DNA of 64,000 bases from Streptomyces sp. SCL15-4 (lineage in GTDB: Bacteria > Actinomycetota > Actinomycetes > Streptomycetales > Streptomycetaceae): assembly GCF_033366695.1 (NCBI RefSeq), contig NZ_JAOBTQ010000001.1:8343426-8407425 (forward strand). Reading direction: 5' to 3'. The position numbers were made by a program, and so were the translations under genes. Positions 1 through 10,300 of this stretch are shown piece by piece (the stretch's first letter is position 1; each line of letters begins with the position of its first letter). Below the pieces are notes generated by a model, which was given only the letters and a program-made list of their open reading frames with translations, was not told the DNA's origin and did no database searches.

Positions 1-3000
1 CCGTCACCGACACCAACGATCTGACGGTTGCCTCGACCGCCTATGAGCCGTCCGACTCGGGCCCGCTGACCTCGACAACGGTCGCGGACGCCAAAACCTA
101 CACGACAGCCCAGGACCTGGACTTCGCGACCGGCGCGACCCTGAAGGTCACCGACCCCAACGGCAAGGTCACCGAAAGCGAATACGACAGCCTCGGCCGC
201 ATCACCAAGCTCTGGCTGCCCAACCGGCCCCGGGTGCTGAGCAAGAACCCCAACTACGTCTACGCCTACCACGTCACCAGCGCGGACATGTCCTGGGTCT
301 CCACCGGCACCCTGAGAAACGACGGCTCCGCCTACAACACCGTCTACGAGTTCTACGACTCCCTGCTGCGCTCCCGCCAGACCCAGGCCCCCACTCCGCA
401 GGGCGGCCGGCTCATTTCCCTCACCGAGTACGACGCGCGCGGTCTCGCGGTCAGCCAGCAGAGCGACATCTGGGACAGCACCGCACTGCCCGGCTCCACC
501 GCCGTAGAGGTCTCCGGCGGCCAGGCACCCCTCCAGACGGACACCACCTACGACGGGGCGGCCCGGCCGGAGAAGGCGGTGACGAAGGTCCATGGCGTCA
601 CCCGCTGGACCACCGACACCACCTACACCGGCGACACCGTCGCCACCACCGCCCCGACGGGTGGCCAGGCCACCGCCGTCACCACCAACGCCCTCGGCCA
701 GACCACCCAGCGCCGCGAGTACGCCGGCCCCGCACCGACCGGCACCGACTTCACCACGACCGACTACACCTACACTCCCGCCGGACAGCAGAAGACGGTC
801 ACCGGCCCCGACCAGACCAAGTGGGCCTACACCTACGACCTCTTCGGCCGCCAGACCACGGCCACCGATCCCGACAAGGGCAAGACCGCGACGGAGTACA
901 ACGACCTCGACCAGGTCGTCAGCACCACCCCCAACGACGACGCGTCGAAGGCACTGCTCTACGAGTACGACCAGCTCGGCCGCAAGACCGACATGTGGCA
1001 GAAGGACAAGTCCGACGCCAACAAGCTCGCCGCCTGGAGCTTCGACCAGCTCGCCAAGGGCCAGCAGGACACCGCCACCCGCTATGACGGCGGCGTGACC
1101 GGCAAGGCCTACACCGACAAGGTCACCGCCTACGACGCGATGTACCACGTGATGGCCCATCAATTGCTCCTGCCCGACAGCGAGCCCCTGGTTTCTGGTG
1201 GCTACGTCAAGAACACGCTGTCGTTCAGCACGGGCTACTTCCTGGACGGCTCGATCAGCCAGTACTCCGCCCCGGCCGTCGGCGGCCTGCCCTCCGAAGG
1301 CGTCTCCTACACCTCCGGCGCCCTGGGACAGCAGCTCACCGCCAAGGGCACCACCGGCTACCTGAACGGCGCCGCCTTCTCCCCGCAGGGCGACCTGCGC
1401 CAGCTCATCCTGGGAACCGACGGCACGTCCTCGGCGAAGAAGGCCTACCTCAACTGGGACTACGAGGAAGGCACCCGGCGCCTCACCCGCTCCTACGTCA
1501 CCGACGACGTGCACGGCTACATGCCGCAGGAGCTGAAGTTCACCCAGGACGACGCCGGCAACGTCACCTCCATCACCGACGCCACCACCCTGGGCGGCAC
1601 GGCCAAGGCCGACAACCAGTGCTTCGCCTACGACGGCAACCGCCGCCTGACCGAAGCCTGGACCCCCAAGACCGCGAACTGCGCCACAACCGGCCGCACG
1701 GTCGCCAACCTCGACGGCGCGGCCCCCTACTGGACGTCGTACACCTACACCGGCGCCGGCCAGCGCAAGACCGAGACCCAGCACACCACCACCGGCGACA
1801 AGACCACCACCTACACCTACGACGACCCCGCCGACAACAAGCCCCACACCCTCGACAAGACCACCGGCACCCGCACCGCCACCTACACCTACGACGCCGC
1901 CGGCAACACCACCTCCCGCCCCGGCCCCACGGCCCAGCAGACACTGACCTGGAACACCGAAGGCGACCTCGCCAAACTCACCGAGGGCACCAAGGAGACC
2001 GGCTACCTCTACGATGCGAACGGCGACCTGCTGATCCGCCGCGCCAAGGGCGACGGCGACACCGTCCTCTACCTGGGCGCCGGCACAGAACTCCACGTCA
2101 CGGTCAAGGGCACCACGAAGACCACCTCGGCGACCCGCTACTACACGGCCAACGGACAGACCATCGCCGTCCGCACCGCCACCACCGGCGTCACCGGAAC
2201 CAAGCTCAACTTCCTGGCCGCCGACCACCACGGCACCTCCAGCATCGCCCTGGCAGCCGGCACCTACGCACTCACCAAGCGCTACAGCACCCCCTTCGGC
2301 GCCCCCCGCGGCACCAAACCCACAACCTGGCCCGACGACAAGGCCTTCCTCGGCAAACCCGCCGACGACACCACCGGCCTCACCCACATCGGCGCCCGCG
2401 AATACGACCCCGCCACCGGCCAGTTCATCAGCGTCGACCCCATGCTGGTCCTGGACCAGCACCAGTCACTCAACGGCTACGCCTACGCCAACAACTCACC
2501 GATCACCTTCAGCGATCCCACCGGCCAATGCCTCTACCTTCCTGGCGGCATGTGCGGAGGCAAGGGATCGATTGAGGAAGCCGAGAAAAGGCACAAAAAA
2601 CGGTTCCCTCAAGAGTCTTCCGATAACGCAAAATCTGGGAACTCGGGCACTGCCTCTGTGAATTCTTCCGGAGGAACAGGCGACGGTGGTTTCCATCTTC
2701 GTTGCACTGGGGCCGGCCTTACGACTTATTGCACCTCGACCCTGGACCCAGGGCCTGGAGATTCTCAAAGTAGTTTCGGTAACTACATATCCAGCCTGGT
2801 GATGGACAGTGACTTCTGGTCGGGGCTCGGGCAAACCGTTCTCGGAGGGTTCAGCACAGGCGGCGGAGTCGTCCTTGGCGCCTCGGGTGTAGTCGAATGC
2901 AGCACCGGAGTGCTGTGCGAAGTAGGAGTCCCTTCGATCGCCGGCGGCGTGGGAGCCGTGATCTTCGGTAAGAAGATGATCGACTCGGGTGCCGACAAAC

Positions 3001-3386
3001 TAGGCCAAGCCTTCCGTGAGGCTGACGGTGAGGCATCGGGAGGAACCCCTAATAAGGCTGCAAAAATCGAGGGCGATCTGGGTTCCGATTGGAAACCGAG
3101 TAACCCTTCGAAAATCTGCGGCAGTAGTGGCTGCGAAGACGTTGCCGTTAAGATTCAATCGGAAATAGGCGGGGAGCGGATGAGAATAACGGATGCCTAC
3201 AACGCTCCGAGTCTGGGTCAGTACCGAGGGCAGGATACAAACTGGGGGCATCATGACGTGGTGCTTCGGGAGGGTAGAGTTTACGACGCCTGGACCGGGC
3301 GTCATGGTGAGCCGGTAGACGAGTACATGGCACATTGGCAGTATGGCGAGTATCTAAAGATGTCGCCGAGCCCGTACAGTCCGTGA
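1..3386 (+). CDS. RHS/YD-repeat polymorphic toxin with papain-fold-like C-terminal domain (5' end outside window)
   Basis: The reading frame is open from the first bases of the window, so only the C-terminal part (over 1100 residues) is present. It consists of tandem YD repeats (YDxxGR-type motifs such as YDLFGRQ and YDQLGRK) and ends in the conserved RHS core (IGAREYDPATGQFISVDP, then NGYAYANNSP and DPTG, near 2395-2525). After the core the sequence changes abruptly to a variable tip with glycine-rich, membrane-like stretches and a final domain holding CGSSGC (about 3118-3135), WGHHDVVL (3244-3267) and VYDAWTG (3278-3298). This Cys-His-Asp order fits papain-fold/deamidase-type polymorphic toxins. 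RHS shells are known to encapsulate and release such tips; the target is not deducible. The tip has visibly lower GC than the repeat region, as expected for a swapped toxin module. RHS identity is firm; the toxin class is an inference from motifs. Confidence 0.9.
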   Translation, partial: VTDTNDLTVASTAYEPSDSGPLTSTTVADAKTYTTAQDLDFATGATLKVTDPNGKVTESEYDSLGRITKLWLPNRPRVLSKNPNYVYAYHVTSADMSWVSTGTLRNDGSAYNTVYEFYDSLLRSRQTQAPTPQGGRLISLTEYDARGLAVSQQSDIWDSTALPGSTAVEVSGGQAPLQTDTTYDGAARPEKAVTKVHGVTRWTTDTTYTGDTVATTAPTGGQATAVTTNALGQTTQRREYAGPAPTGTDFTTTDYTYTPAGQQKTVTGPDQTKWAYTYDLFGRQTTATDPDKGKTATEYNDLDQVVSTTPNDDASKALLYEYDQLGRKTDMWQKDKSDANKLAAWSFDQLAKGQQDTATRYDGGVTGKAYTDKVTAYDAMYHVMAHQLLLPDSEPLVSGGYVKNTLSFSTGYFLDGSISQYSAPAVGGLPSEGVSYTSGALGQQLTAKGTTGYLNGAAFSPQGDLRQLILGTDGTSSAKKAYLNWDYEEGTRRLTRSYVTDDVHGYMPQELKFTQDDAGNVTSITDATTLGGTAKADNQCFAYDGNRRLTEAWTPKTANCATTGRTVANLDGAAPYWTSYTYTGAGQRKTETQHTTTGDKTTTYTYDDPADNKPHTLDKTTGTRTATYTYDAAGNTTSRPGPTAQQTLTWNTEGDLAKLTEGTKETGYLYDANGDLLIRRAKGDGDTVLYLGAGTELHVTVKGTTKTTSATRYYTANGQTIAVRTATTGVTGTKLNFLAADHHGTSSIALAAGTYALTKRYSTPFGAPRGTKPTTWPDDKAFLGKPADDTTGLTHIGAREYDPATGQFISVDPMLVLDQHQSLNGYAYANNSPITFSDPTGQCLYLPGGMCGGKGSIEEAEKRHKKRFPQESSDNAKSGNSGTASVNSSGGTGDGGFHLRCTGAGLTTYCTSTLDPGPGDSQSSFGNYISSLVMDSDFWSGLGQTVLGGFSTGGGVVLGASGVVECSTGVLCEVGVPSIAGGVGAVIFGKKMIDSGADKLGQAFREADGEASGGTPNKAAKIEGDLGSDWKPSNPSKICGSSGCEDVAVKIQSEIGGERMRITDAYNAPSLGQYRGQDTNWGHHDVVLREGRVYDAWTGRHGEPVDEYMAHWQYGEYLKMSPSPYSP

Positions 3387-3397
3387 GGTGGTAGTAA

Positions 3398-3724
3398 GTG
3401 GAGTTTCCCCAGATTCTTTCCGATGTGAAGCGGCGTCCCGGCGCCTATGGTCTGGATGGCGGCTATAGGGAGTTTGTGGCCTTCATCAATGGTGCGAATG
3501 CGGCTCATCAAGGGAGGCTCCTTCAAGGGTTTTCCTCCTTCTTGGCTGGCAAGCTGGGGGAAGGGGAAAACCTGTACTGGTCTCTCCTCGTGGCCAAAAT
3601 ATCGATGGCCCCTCACCTTGTGTCGTCTCCCGACGACGTGCTAGGGTCAAACGAGGGGGTAGCCATTGAGTGTTTGTTCCGTGAGATTCTGGAGTTTCTG
3701 GAGCAGCGCTGGCCTCTCCTCTGA
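3398..3724 (+). CDS. Probable immunity protein for the upstream RHS toxin
   Basis: A 108-residue, mostly alpha-helical soluble protein with no signal peptide. It starts at GTG 3398, only 11 bases after the RHS stop codon, with a GAGGTGG ribosome site over that stop. Small genes directly behind an RHS toxin tip normally encode the cognate immunity protein, and the relaxed GC of this gene matches the toxin tip rather than the RHS shell. I do not recognise an immunity family by sequence, so the assignment rests on position, size and composition. Confidence 0.7.
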   Translation: MEFPQILSDVKRRPGAYGLDGGYREFVAFINGANAAHQGRLLQGFSSFLAGKLGEGENLYWSLLVAKISMAPHLVSSPDDVLGSNEGVAIECLFREILEFLEQRWPLL

Positions 3725-4408
3725 GATGAGGCAGTCCGACAGCGTGCGAGTGCCGAATCAGGACGGCGAGAGTGCTCTCTCGTATCCGAGGCCCTGATCT
3801 GCCTTGCGCCAGAAATCTCCCGGTCGCAGACCATGCCGGCCCTCGGGGGCGAGCAGGTTCTTGCGGTGGGGATCGATTTTACCGGCGCGCAGCGTCTCGC
3901 GTGGCTGGTGAACCTACCGCTTAAGCGGAAACGCCTTCCCCTGCGATTTCGACCTCGACGTCGTAGGGGAAGGCATAGAGTCCAGTGATCTCGTTCTCTG
4001 CTCGCCAACGGAGCAGGGCTTGGTAGCCCCCCAGTCAAACCAGGGGGCTCCGGTCGGCAGACCCATGTGCTCCTCAGAGGGCAGGAGCAGAGATCCTTCA
4101 CATTCCTGTTCATCTTCTCCGCGCGATGTTGTGGCGGCGGTAGTGGTCGCACCATGAGCGGCGCACCTGCCGCCCCTGCATTACCGCGCCGGTGCGTTCA
4201 CCGCCGTGCGTTCCGAGCTGTACGCCCTCATCCCCGGTCGGATGACGTCGGCCGCCGCCTAGCTGCGCTGGGACGGGTACGACCCGCTGCCGGCCGCCCT
4301 GGGCCCCGGTCGGATCCTCGGCGCGGTGCACGGACACGTGCCCGGCCCGGCCGGCGCCCTCGCCTATGTCGTCTCAGTTGTGCTGCAGCCTGATGGTCTT
4401 CTAGTAGG
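3725..4408. other. Gene-free stretch with decayed coding fragments
   Basis: No intact gene is visible. On the minus strand a short coding-like segment (roughly 4030 down to a TAA near 3920) reads YQALLRWRAENEITGLYAFP and continues as an acidic tail; no start is found. On the plus strand a segment from about 4165 (LPPLHYRAGAFTAVRSELYA) is interrupted by an in-frame TAG near 4258 and continues for about 50 codons. Both look like remnants of genes I cannot name. Debris of this kind is common downstream of RHS toxin cassettes, where orphan modules accumulate. Confidence 0.4.
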
Positions 4409-4527
4409 GCTCTGACCTGTGATGCTGCAAGGAGTGAGAATGCGATCAAGTGAGATCTAACCGGCCAAACAGCGCTTTGACCTGCAAGGCTGCAAGGATT
4501 GAGACCAGCCTGCAACCTCATTGAGAG
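4409..4527 (+). repeat. Two degenerate 32-bp repeats 65 bp apart plus a partial third (CRISPR-like spacing)
   Basis: Copies at 4409-4440 and 4474-4505 match at 26 of 32 positions and share TGACCTG, GCTGCAAGGA and TGAGA. They are separated by 33 bases, giving a 65-bp period. A partial copy of the 3' half (CTGCAAcctcATTGAGA) follows at 4509-4527. The second copy ends ATTGAGAC, close to the ATTGAAAC ending of many CRISPR repeats. Two relatives lie at 11471-11579. No cas gene is in the window. Alternatives are operators for a shared regulator or transposon-end binding sites. Confidence 0.5.
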
Positions 4528-4755
4528 GGCTATATGTAGGGGAGGAGATCGGGTGTGCTGTGATCATATCCGGGGGCCCCTGGGCGGGAGACGCCAGGTG
4601 CCTCCTTGTTTGGGCAGTTGGCTGCACCGAGCCCTGGTCGACGGCCGCTGGGTTCGTTGGGCCTGGGGGCTGGAGCCCGTGGCCGGGTGGAAAACGGCGG
4701 TGATGCGGCGCCTCGCCCGGCAGAATCGGGTGATCGACACGCCCTTGAGGGGAGT

Positions 4756-5274
4756 ATGCAGGAACTCCGCTTCGACGACGACATTCGGTTTACCGCGGTG
4801 GTCAGGACCGACCAGACGTGGCTGCGCCGCGCGCTGGGAGCCCACGAGCTGAGCATTCAGCTCGCCGTCGGGGTGTCGCCCTTCACCGAGGCCCGGAAGA
4901 TCCTCGCCCTGGAGGCGGACCTGTTCGGCTTCGAGGCGACGGGACAGCGCTCGCGGCTCGCCCGGACCACGGTGAACCTGGCGTACACCCCGGAGGTGAC
5001 CGTCCACCGCGTCAACCTGTCGTTCCCGCTGACGTCGTTGCAGATCCACGCGATCGAGGAAGGCCGCACCGGCGACGCACGGTTCGAGATCGACCTCAAC
5101 GCGACGCTGCCGCAGGCACCCGGCTACCCGGGGAGCGCCCAGGACACGGCGCACATCACCATCGCCAAGAGCCGGTGGGAACAGCAGCTCGCGCGGCTGG
5201 GGCCGTGCGCAGCGTTCGAGATGGCCGTGCCGTATCCGCTCGGCGACCCGGAGCGGAGACGCTGCTGGCGATGA
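4756..5274 (+). CDS. Hypothetical protein, possibly frameshifted near its 3' end
   Basis: The start is ATG 4756 behind AGGGGAG; the longer upstream frame has no ribosome site. The 172-residue product opens MQELRFDDDIRFTAVV and contains a segment ending IAKSRWEQQLARLGP followed by an AVPYPLGDPE motif. I do not recognise a named family. The last residues (RRRCWR) look out of frame: from about 5250 another frame continues convincingly (AETLLAMTSTLLRNVPGTSA) to a stop at 5315, so the ancestral protein probably ended there and one base is missing. It lies 85 bases upstream of another unknown gene on the same strand, probably as an operon. Degenerate repeats lie about 250 bases upstream. Confidence 0.65.
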   Translation: MQELRFDDDIRFTAVVRTDQTWLRRALGAHELSIQLAVGVSPFTEARKILALEADLFGFEATGQRSRLARTTVNLAYTPEVTVHRVNLSFPLTSLQIHAIEEGRTGDARFEIDLNATLPQAPGYPGSAQDTAHITIAKSRWEQQLARLGPCAAFEMAVPYPLGDPERRRCWR

Positions 5275-5358
5275 CCTCCACACTGCTGCGGAACGTGCCC
5301 GGCACCAGCGCGTGACGGGACGGCCCGGCGCCCGCCCCGCGACCGAGACGAGGACAGC

Positions 5359-5856
5359 ATGGCAATCGAGCACAACGGCATTGCAGGCCCCTACTTCGAG
5401 TACGACGGACTGCCCGCCCTGCACGCGGTGGACAAGGATCTGCCGCTGATCCATCCGTACGGCCCGGTGACACCGGGCCGCTATGTCACGCCCGGCGGCG
5501 GCCGGCTGACCATCCGCCCGGCCGAGATGCGCGCCCACATCCGGATCACGCTGGATCAACTGGGCTGTCCAGCCCAGCTCACCGATGAGAAGAACGGCGC
5601 CTTCAGGCGGCTCGCCCTGGCCGCCGAGGGGTACTGCGTGCAGTCCAAGTGCCGACACCGCGCCGCGTACGCGGACGGGGTGTTCCGCATCTTCGAGGTG
5701 CGCAACGGAAGCATCGCGCTCGCCGCGTTCGTGCGCGCCGCGCTCGCGGTCGAGCTGGGGGACTTCGCTCCAGCAGACCGGCTCATGCAGGAGGCCGAAG
5801 CACTGGCCGGGCCTGTCCGCCGGGAGGGCGAGGAGGACCAGGCCAGCGGCGGCTAG
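5359..5856 (+). CDS. Hypothetical protein, probable partner of the preceding gene
   Basis: A 165-residue soluble protein starting at ATG 5359 behind GACGAGGAC. The C-terminal half contains a helical segment rich in Ala/Leu (IALAAFVRAALAVELGDFAP) and ends in a charged tail. The N-terminal third is beta-rich (GIAGPYFEYDGLPAL) and a CVQSKCRHR motif lies centrally. No signal peptide, membrane segment or recognisable domain is visible. Codon use is typical of the host. It follows the 4756 gene on the same strand with only 85 bases between them, so the two are probably co-transcribed. The function is unknown. Confidence 0.65.
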   Translation: MAIEHNGIAGPYFEYDGLPALHAVDKDLPLIHPYGPVTPGRYVTPGGGRLTIRPAEMRAHIRITLDQLGCPAQLTDEKNGAFRRLALAAEGYCVQSKCRHRAAYADGVFRIFEVRNGSIALAAFVRAALAVELGDFAPADRLMQEAEALAGPVRREGEEDQASGG

Positions 5857-6148
5857 ACGCCCCGTGTCCGCCTGCCACAGTGATACGGGCGAGCCCCTGA
5901 AGGCGGGTCGGCGCGGCGCCACGGGTGAGCGCCGCACCTGCGACCAGCGTAGCGATCCACCCCTCTGCCCGAGCCCGTATGTTTGGCTGGTCGGTAGTCC
6001 TGCACCCATGGCTGACCTTTTGAGCACGGCATGTGCCCTCCACCCACTCCGGTGTTTCGCAGGCGCTGTCGAGGTTCTGAGATGAGTCCGGCCGAACGCT
6101 GCGGAAGCAGACCGCGGGGGCAGGGAGGCGAGCGTCGCGGGGGTGTTC

Positions 6149-7333
6149 TCAGTCCTCGTCGTCGGGGAGGTCGTCGTCCTGGGCTGCTGTCATGTGGCGG
6201 ACGTTGATACCTGCCTGGCAGCGGGAGGGGCCGATGGTGGCGTGCAGGCGGGTGAACAGGTCTGGGCGGATGAGCAGGTCCGCTCCCGCGATCACGGGCA
6301 GGAGGGGTTCAAAGCTTCCGTCGTGGACGAGGTGGCCTCGCCACTGGCGGCAGATGAGTGCTTCCCCTGCTGTGTCGCTGAGGCTGTACCCGCAGATGCC
6401 GCCTGTGGGTTGAAGTCCAAGTGCCGCCACGACGCTGGCGGCGGGTGCAAGGACGTACGGGGGCAGGCCAGGGCCGCTGCGGCGTGGGGGCGCGTCGACC
6501 ATGGGCGTGGCGCTGGCGTCGGTGAGGGCCACGAAAGCCTGGTCCGTGGTGCTGATGTGCTTGGCTGCCGCTCCCGCCTGGGTGAGGGCAGGTGCCAGGT
6601 GCTGCAACGGGCGGGTCCACAGTTGCCAGGGAGCCTGGGAGAGGGGCAGCGTACCGGGTGGTGGATCGTCGTCGGCAGCTTCGAGACCGACGATGATCAG
6701 TACTTGGCGGGCGGGCTGGTCTGGGTAGCGGCGTGCGGGGGTGCGTTGCCGCTCGATCAGTCCGATCTGTATCCAGCCCGCGTGTGGCCCGTCGTCCACC
6801 CGGGCGAAGGCCCGGGCGGCTTCCGGCAGGGACCGCAGGCCCGCGACCGAAGCGAGACCGAGCGGCGGCCAGGGCTGTTGCTCCTGGTGGCTGTCGCTGA
6901 ACCAGGGCGCGGGAGCGAGTGACCAGCGCAGCGCTCCGGGGCGTGTCAGGGGCCGGGGGACGCGGGCGAGTTCGCCGCGCAGGGCCGGACGGGCATCATC
7001 GCGCAGGCGTGCGGCCGCGCCGCGTTCGAAGGCCTGGGCGTTGACCAGATGTCCGGCTTGGGCGAGCGCGGCACGCAGGCCTGCCGCAGCCTTCTGCAGT
7101 GCGTCTTCGGCGGTGGCCCGATCAGCGAGATAGGCGTCGGGGAACTGGTCGCTGCTGGGGTGGGTCAGCAGGTCCAGTTGTGCGCGCATCAGCGGCTCGA
7201 GATGGCCGGGGGCGGCTGCGGCCACGAGGTCGATGACGGCCTCACGCAGCCCGGGAGCATGGCCGGCGGCGTCGATGCGGGCGCCCAGGTAGTGGTCGAC
7301 GAGGTGGGTCGCATAAAGCCGAGGGTCTTTCAT
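6149..7333 (-). CDS. Hypothetical protein coupled to the large STAND-like gene
   Basis: A 394-residue protein. The true start is the ATG at 7333, which overlaps the TGA of the upstream gene (ATGA, 4 bases), implying translational coupling; the longer upstream frame is a shadow. The sequence opens MKDPRLYATHLVDHYLGARI and is Ala/Leu-rich, with an acidic C-terminus (QDDDLPDDED). No catalytic motif, signal peptide or membrane segment is evident. Tight coupling to a very large multi-helical NTPase-like protein suggests a dedicated partner, for example a regulator or effector subunit. I cannot assign a family. Confidence 0.75.
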   Translation of the reverse strand: MKDPRLYATHLVDHYLGARIDAAGHAPGLREAVIDLVAAAAPGHLEPLMRAQLDLLTHPSSDQFPDAYLADRATAEDALQKAAAGLRAALAQAGHLVNAQAFERGAAARLRDDARPALRGELARVPRPLTRPGALRWSLAPAPWFSDSHQEQQPWPPLGLASVAGLRSLPEAARAFARVDDGPHAGWIQIGLIERQRTPARRYPDQPARQVLIIVGLEAADDDPPPGTLPLSQAPWQLWTRPLQHLAPALTQAGAAAKHISTTDQAFVALTDASATPMVDAPPRRSGPGLPPYVLAPAASVVAALGLQPTGGICGYSLSDTAGEALICRQWRGHLVHDGSFEPLLPVIAGADLLIRPDLFTRLHATIGPSRCQAGINVRHMTAAQDDDLPDDED

Positions 7334-10300
7334 GCGCTGTCCTCGCTGCTGAGATTGGCGGCGATGGCGTGGGCGAGTGTCGGATGGGCCGCGGTTGCCG
7401 GCGGGGAGGGCGGCTGGTGTCCGGCGAGGGTGAGAATGGCGGAGGCTTCCACCCGTACGGACAGCATGTCGCTGGTGCACAGGGCGACGAGCTGCTCATG
7501 CAGAGCCGCACCCAGGGGCCCTTCCGGCAGATGACTGTGCAGGACGGTCAGGAGCCAGGTCAGGGGCCCGGCGCCGAGGTCGAAGGACAAGACGTGCGCC
7601 AGCGCGGCCTGCGCCTGGCGGGGACGGCTGGCCAGCAAGACCGTCGCCGCGAGCAGGGCTCGGCGCTTGTCGCCGCGTTCAGGCAGGGCGATGGTGGCCA
7701 CGGCAAGACGGCACAATGCGGTGTCGATGTCGTGCTGTGTGGCCGGCTCCGGCACCGGGTGGTAGGCGCCGTCGCCGAGTCGGACATCGCCTGGCAGACG
7801 GTGGGCGATGACGTCATATGCGGCGTCCCAGCAGGCGAGCGCGTCGGCAGCCGGGGGCCGGGAGACGTCCGGGGGCTGGATGGCGAACGCCGAGACCAGG
7901 GCCTGGCTGACGCCGATGGTGCGGCCGTAGGACGGGTTGGCGACGGCGTTGGCCACCTGGTCCGCGAGGTCCTGGGCCGCGATCGCGGCATCCGCGGTGT
8001 GCGCCTGCTGCCATAGCTCCAGGCGGTCGTTGCCGGCGGAAGAGCGCCATCCGCCGCCGCCTCGGATCTTGGTGTAGGCGAGCATGCCCGCCGTCGCGGC
8101 GAGCGGGCCGAAGACGTCGGGGGCGATGCCGTGGCGCAGATAAAGCCCGGCGGTCACATCGGCGAGGACATCGACGGGGCCGGAGGCGTTCATCTCCTGG
8201 GCGATCCGGTGCAACAACTGGGCGGCCGCGCCGGGACCCTGGCGTTCGGTGATCTCCACAAGCCGCCATCCGACCGCGTTGGCTAGCGCATCGGCCGACC
8301 ACCGCGGCCCCGGCGGATCGTCGTACGCCTTGCTGCCGCAGTCACGGACTGCGGCGAGAACACCGGCCGCGCCCTCTGGCAGCACGGGGCGCTGCTGGGC
8401 GTGCAGAAAGGCGCCGGTGGGGTAACGCCCTTTGGGGCCGGACCAGTTGCGGGAGGATGTGCTGGGCACGGGCCTGGGCGTCCAGGGCGGGCCGCCCTCA
8501 CCGCCCAGACGCTGTGCCGCCGCACGCAGGGCAGGACTCAGCGTGTCCCCGGCCAGGTGCGATGCGTGGATCAGCGTCTGGTCGTCATAGGTGGAGGTGA
8601 TCGCGTTGGCGAGCACCGGCAGGAGACGCAGAGCGTGTGCCGCGTCGTCGCCGGGCAGGTCTGCGAGCTGGCCGAGCAGGACGACGTCGGCGTCAAGATT
8701 GCGGCCACGGGAGCCGGCGGCGATACGGAGCGCTGCCAGGACGACGGGGTCGGCCGTGTTGGCCTGCATGGCCAGCAGCTGCTGGTGGGCGGCGTCCACC
8801 CGGGCATCGGGCAGTCCCGGCTCGGTCAACAGCACCTGGGCGGCCAGCTGCGCGGCGGCTCGCGGATCCAGGCCTGCGAGAAGACGCCACCACTCTTGTG
8901 GTGTTCCTGCCGTGCCCCGTCCGTCGGTGCACTCCGCAACGAGATACACAAGCGGCTGCGTACGCGCCAGCCGCACCCGGGCCTGGACCGGGTCGGCCTG
9001 CACCAGCTGGGGGAGGGGTTCCAGCAGTTCCTCGATGGTGATGTCCTTGTGGCCGCCGTAAGCGCCCATGTAGTGGGCGGCACGTTCCCAGCAGCGCTGC
9101 GCCTCGTCCGGGTCGTCGCAGGCGAGACTCACGCGGGCCATCTCGAGTTCGAAGTCGGCGTCCTCCGCATACATGGACCGGCTGTCGGCCTGTGCCGTGC
9201 GCAGTGTGCGCATCAGCTCGTGGATGATGTCGGACCCGGCCTGGCCCACGCTGTGGGCCAGCAGGGACAGCAGCTCCGTGGTGATCAGGGGACCGGACCC
9301 GGCCATGCCCATCAGGGATGTTGTGGTGCCGTGACTGACGGTCTGCAAGGACGCGATGCCCAGGGCGACGTCGTTGCCGCGCAGCAGGGCGACCGCCTCG
9401 TGCAGCACCTGCCGCACGAGCCGGTGGATGTCGCCAAGCTCGCTGGCATTGGGTTGGCCCGTGAACGGGGCAGCGTGCTGGGCCAGTTGCTCAAGCGCCA
9501 CACGGACGGCAGTGGACGCACGCTCGGCGGAGATCCGGCCCGCATCGACGTCGCGGCCCAGACCGAGCGTGGTGACGGTGAACCGCAGCCAGGCACGATA
9601 GAAACCCTCGCCGTCCAGGAGTGCCAGCAGCCGGGTGGGCGCCTGCGGATCAGCGGCCTGGGCCACCTCCAGCAGCTCCAGCCACCTGCTGACCGGCCTC
9701 GACAGATCGCCGTAACGGCCAGTCAGCACCGCGTGGGTTGCTTCCTGAAGCACCGTGGTGACGTCGTCCCCGCGGAATACCTCCTCGGCTAGGTCAGCCA
9801 CCGGCACGCCCCGGTCCAGTAGACGTCGTAGGCCGCACGGAGCGCTGGCCCAGACCGCGACGGCCAGTGTGCGCGCCGACGGCAGTATCCCGCCCGCGCC
9901 GTCGTGGGCGTCGGCGAGATGCAGCAGAAGCGCCGCACGCCGCTCGGGACGCTCGATGAGCGCCGCGCTCTCCAGCAGCAACTCGGCGCCGAGGCAGTCC
10001 AGCAGCACACCGAGCGCCGGTTCGGGGGAGTCCAATGCCTCCTGATCAAGGAACCGGGCCACCCGCTGAGCAAGTGTGAGCGGGTGGCCTTCCGGCGATT
10101 CCCGCTGGTCGGTGCCATGGCCAGGCAGCCTGATCCGCCCACGCAACTCCGCCAGGAACACCGCCTCATTGCCAGCGGAACCGTCGTGGCCGGACTTACC
10201 ACCGCGATCTTTGTCCCGGGCCGTCAGATACGCCTCCCACGGGGCGGCGAACCCGGCCCGGTCGACCGCCGCGCACAACTGCAGGCCCCACCGCGCCGAC

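Noticed and set aside
1619..2575. 318-codon plus-strand frame inside the RHS gene
   Set aside because: Arg/His/Pro-rich shadow frame of the YD-repeat coding sequence.
4409..4527. True, functional CRISPR array
   Set aside because: Only two full copies with six mismatches and no cas gene in the window; kept as a CRISPR-like repeat only.
4564..6027. Long 487-codon open frame on the minus strand
   Set aside because: It is a shadow of the two plus-strand genes at 4756 and 5359: no ribosome site, and codon bias follows the opposite strand.
8401..9792. 463-codon plus-strand frame opposite the STAND-like gene
   Set aside because: Antisense shadow with no start signal; the minus-strand frame has the proper third-position bias.
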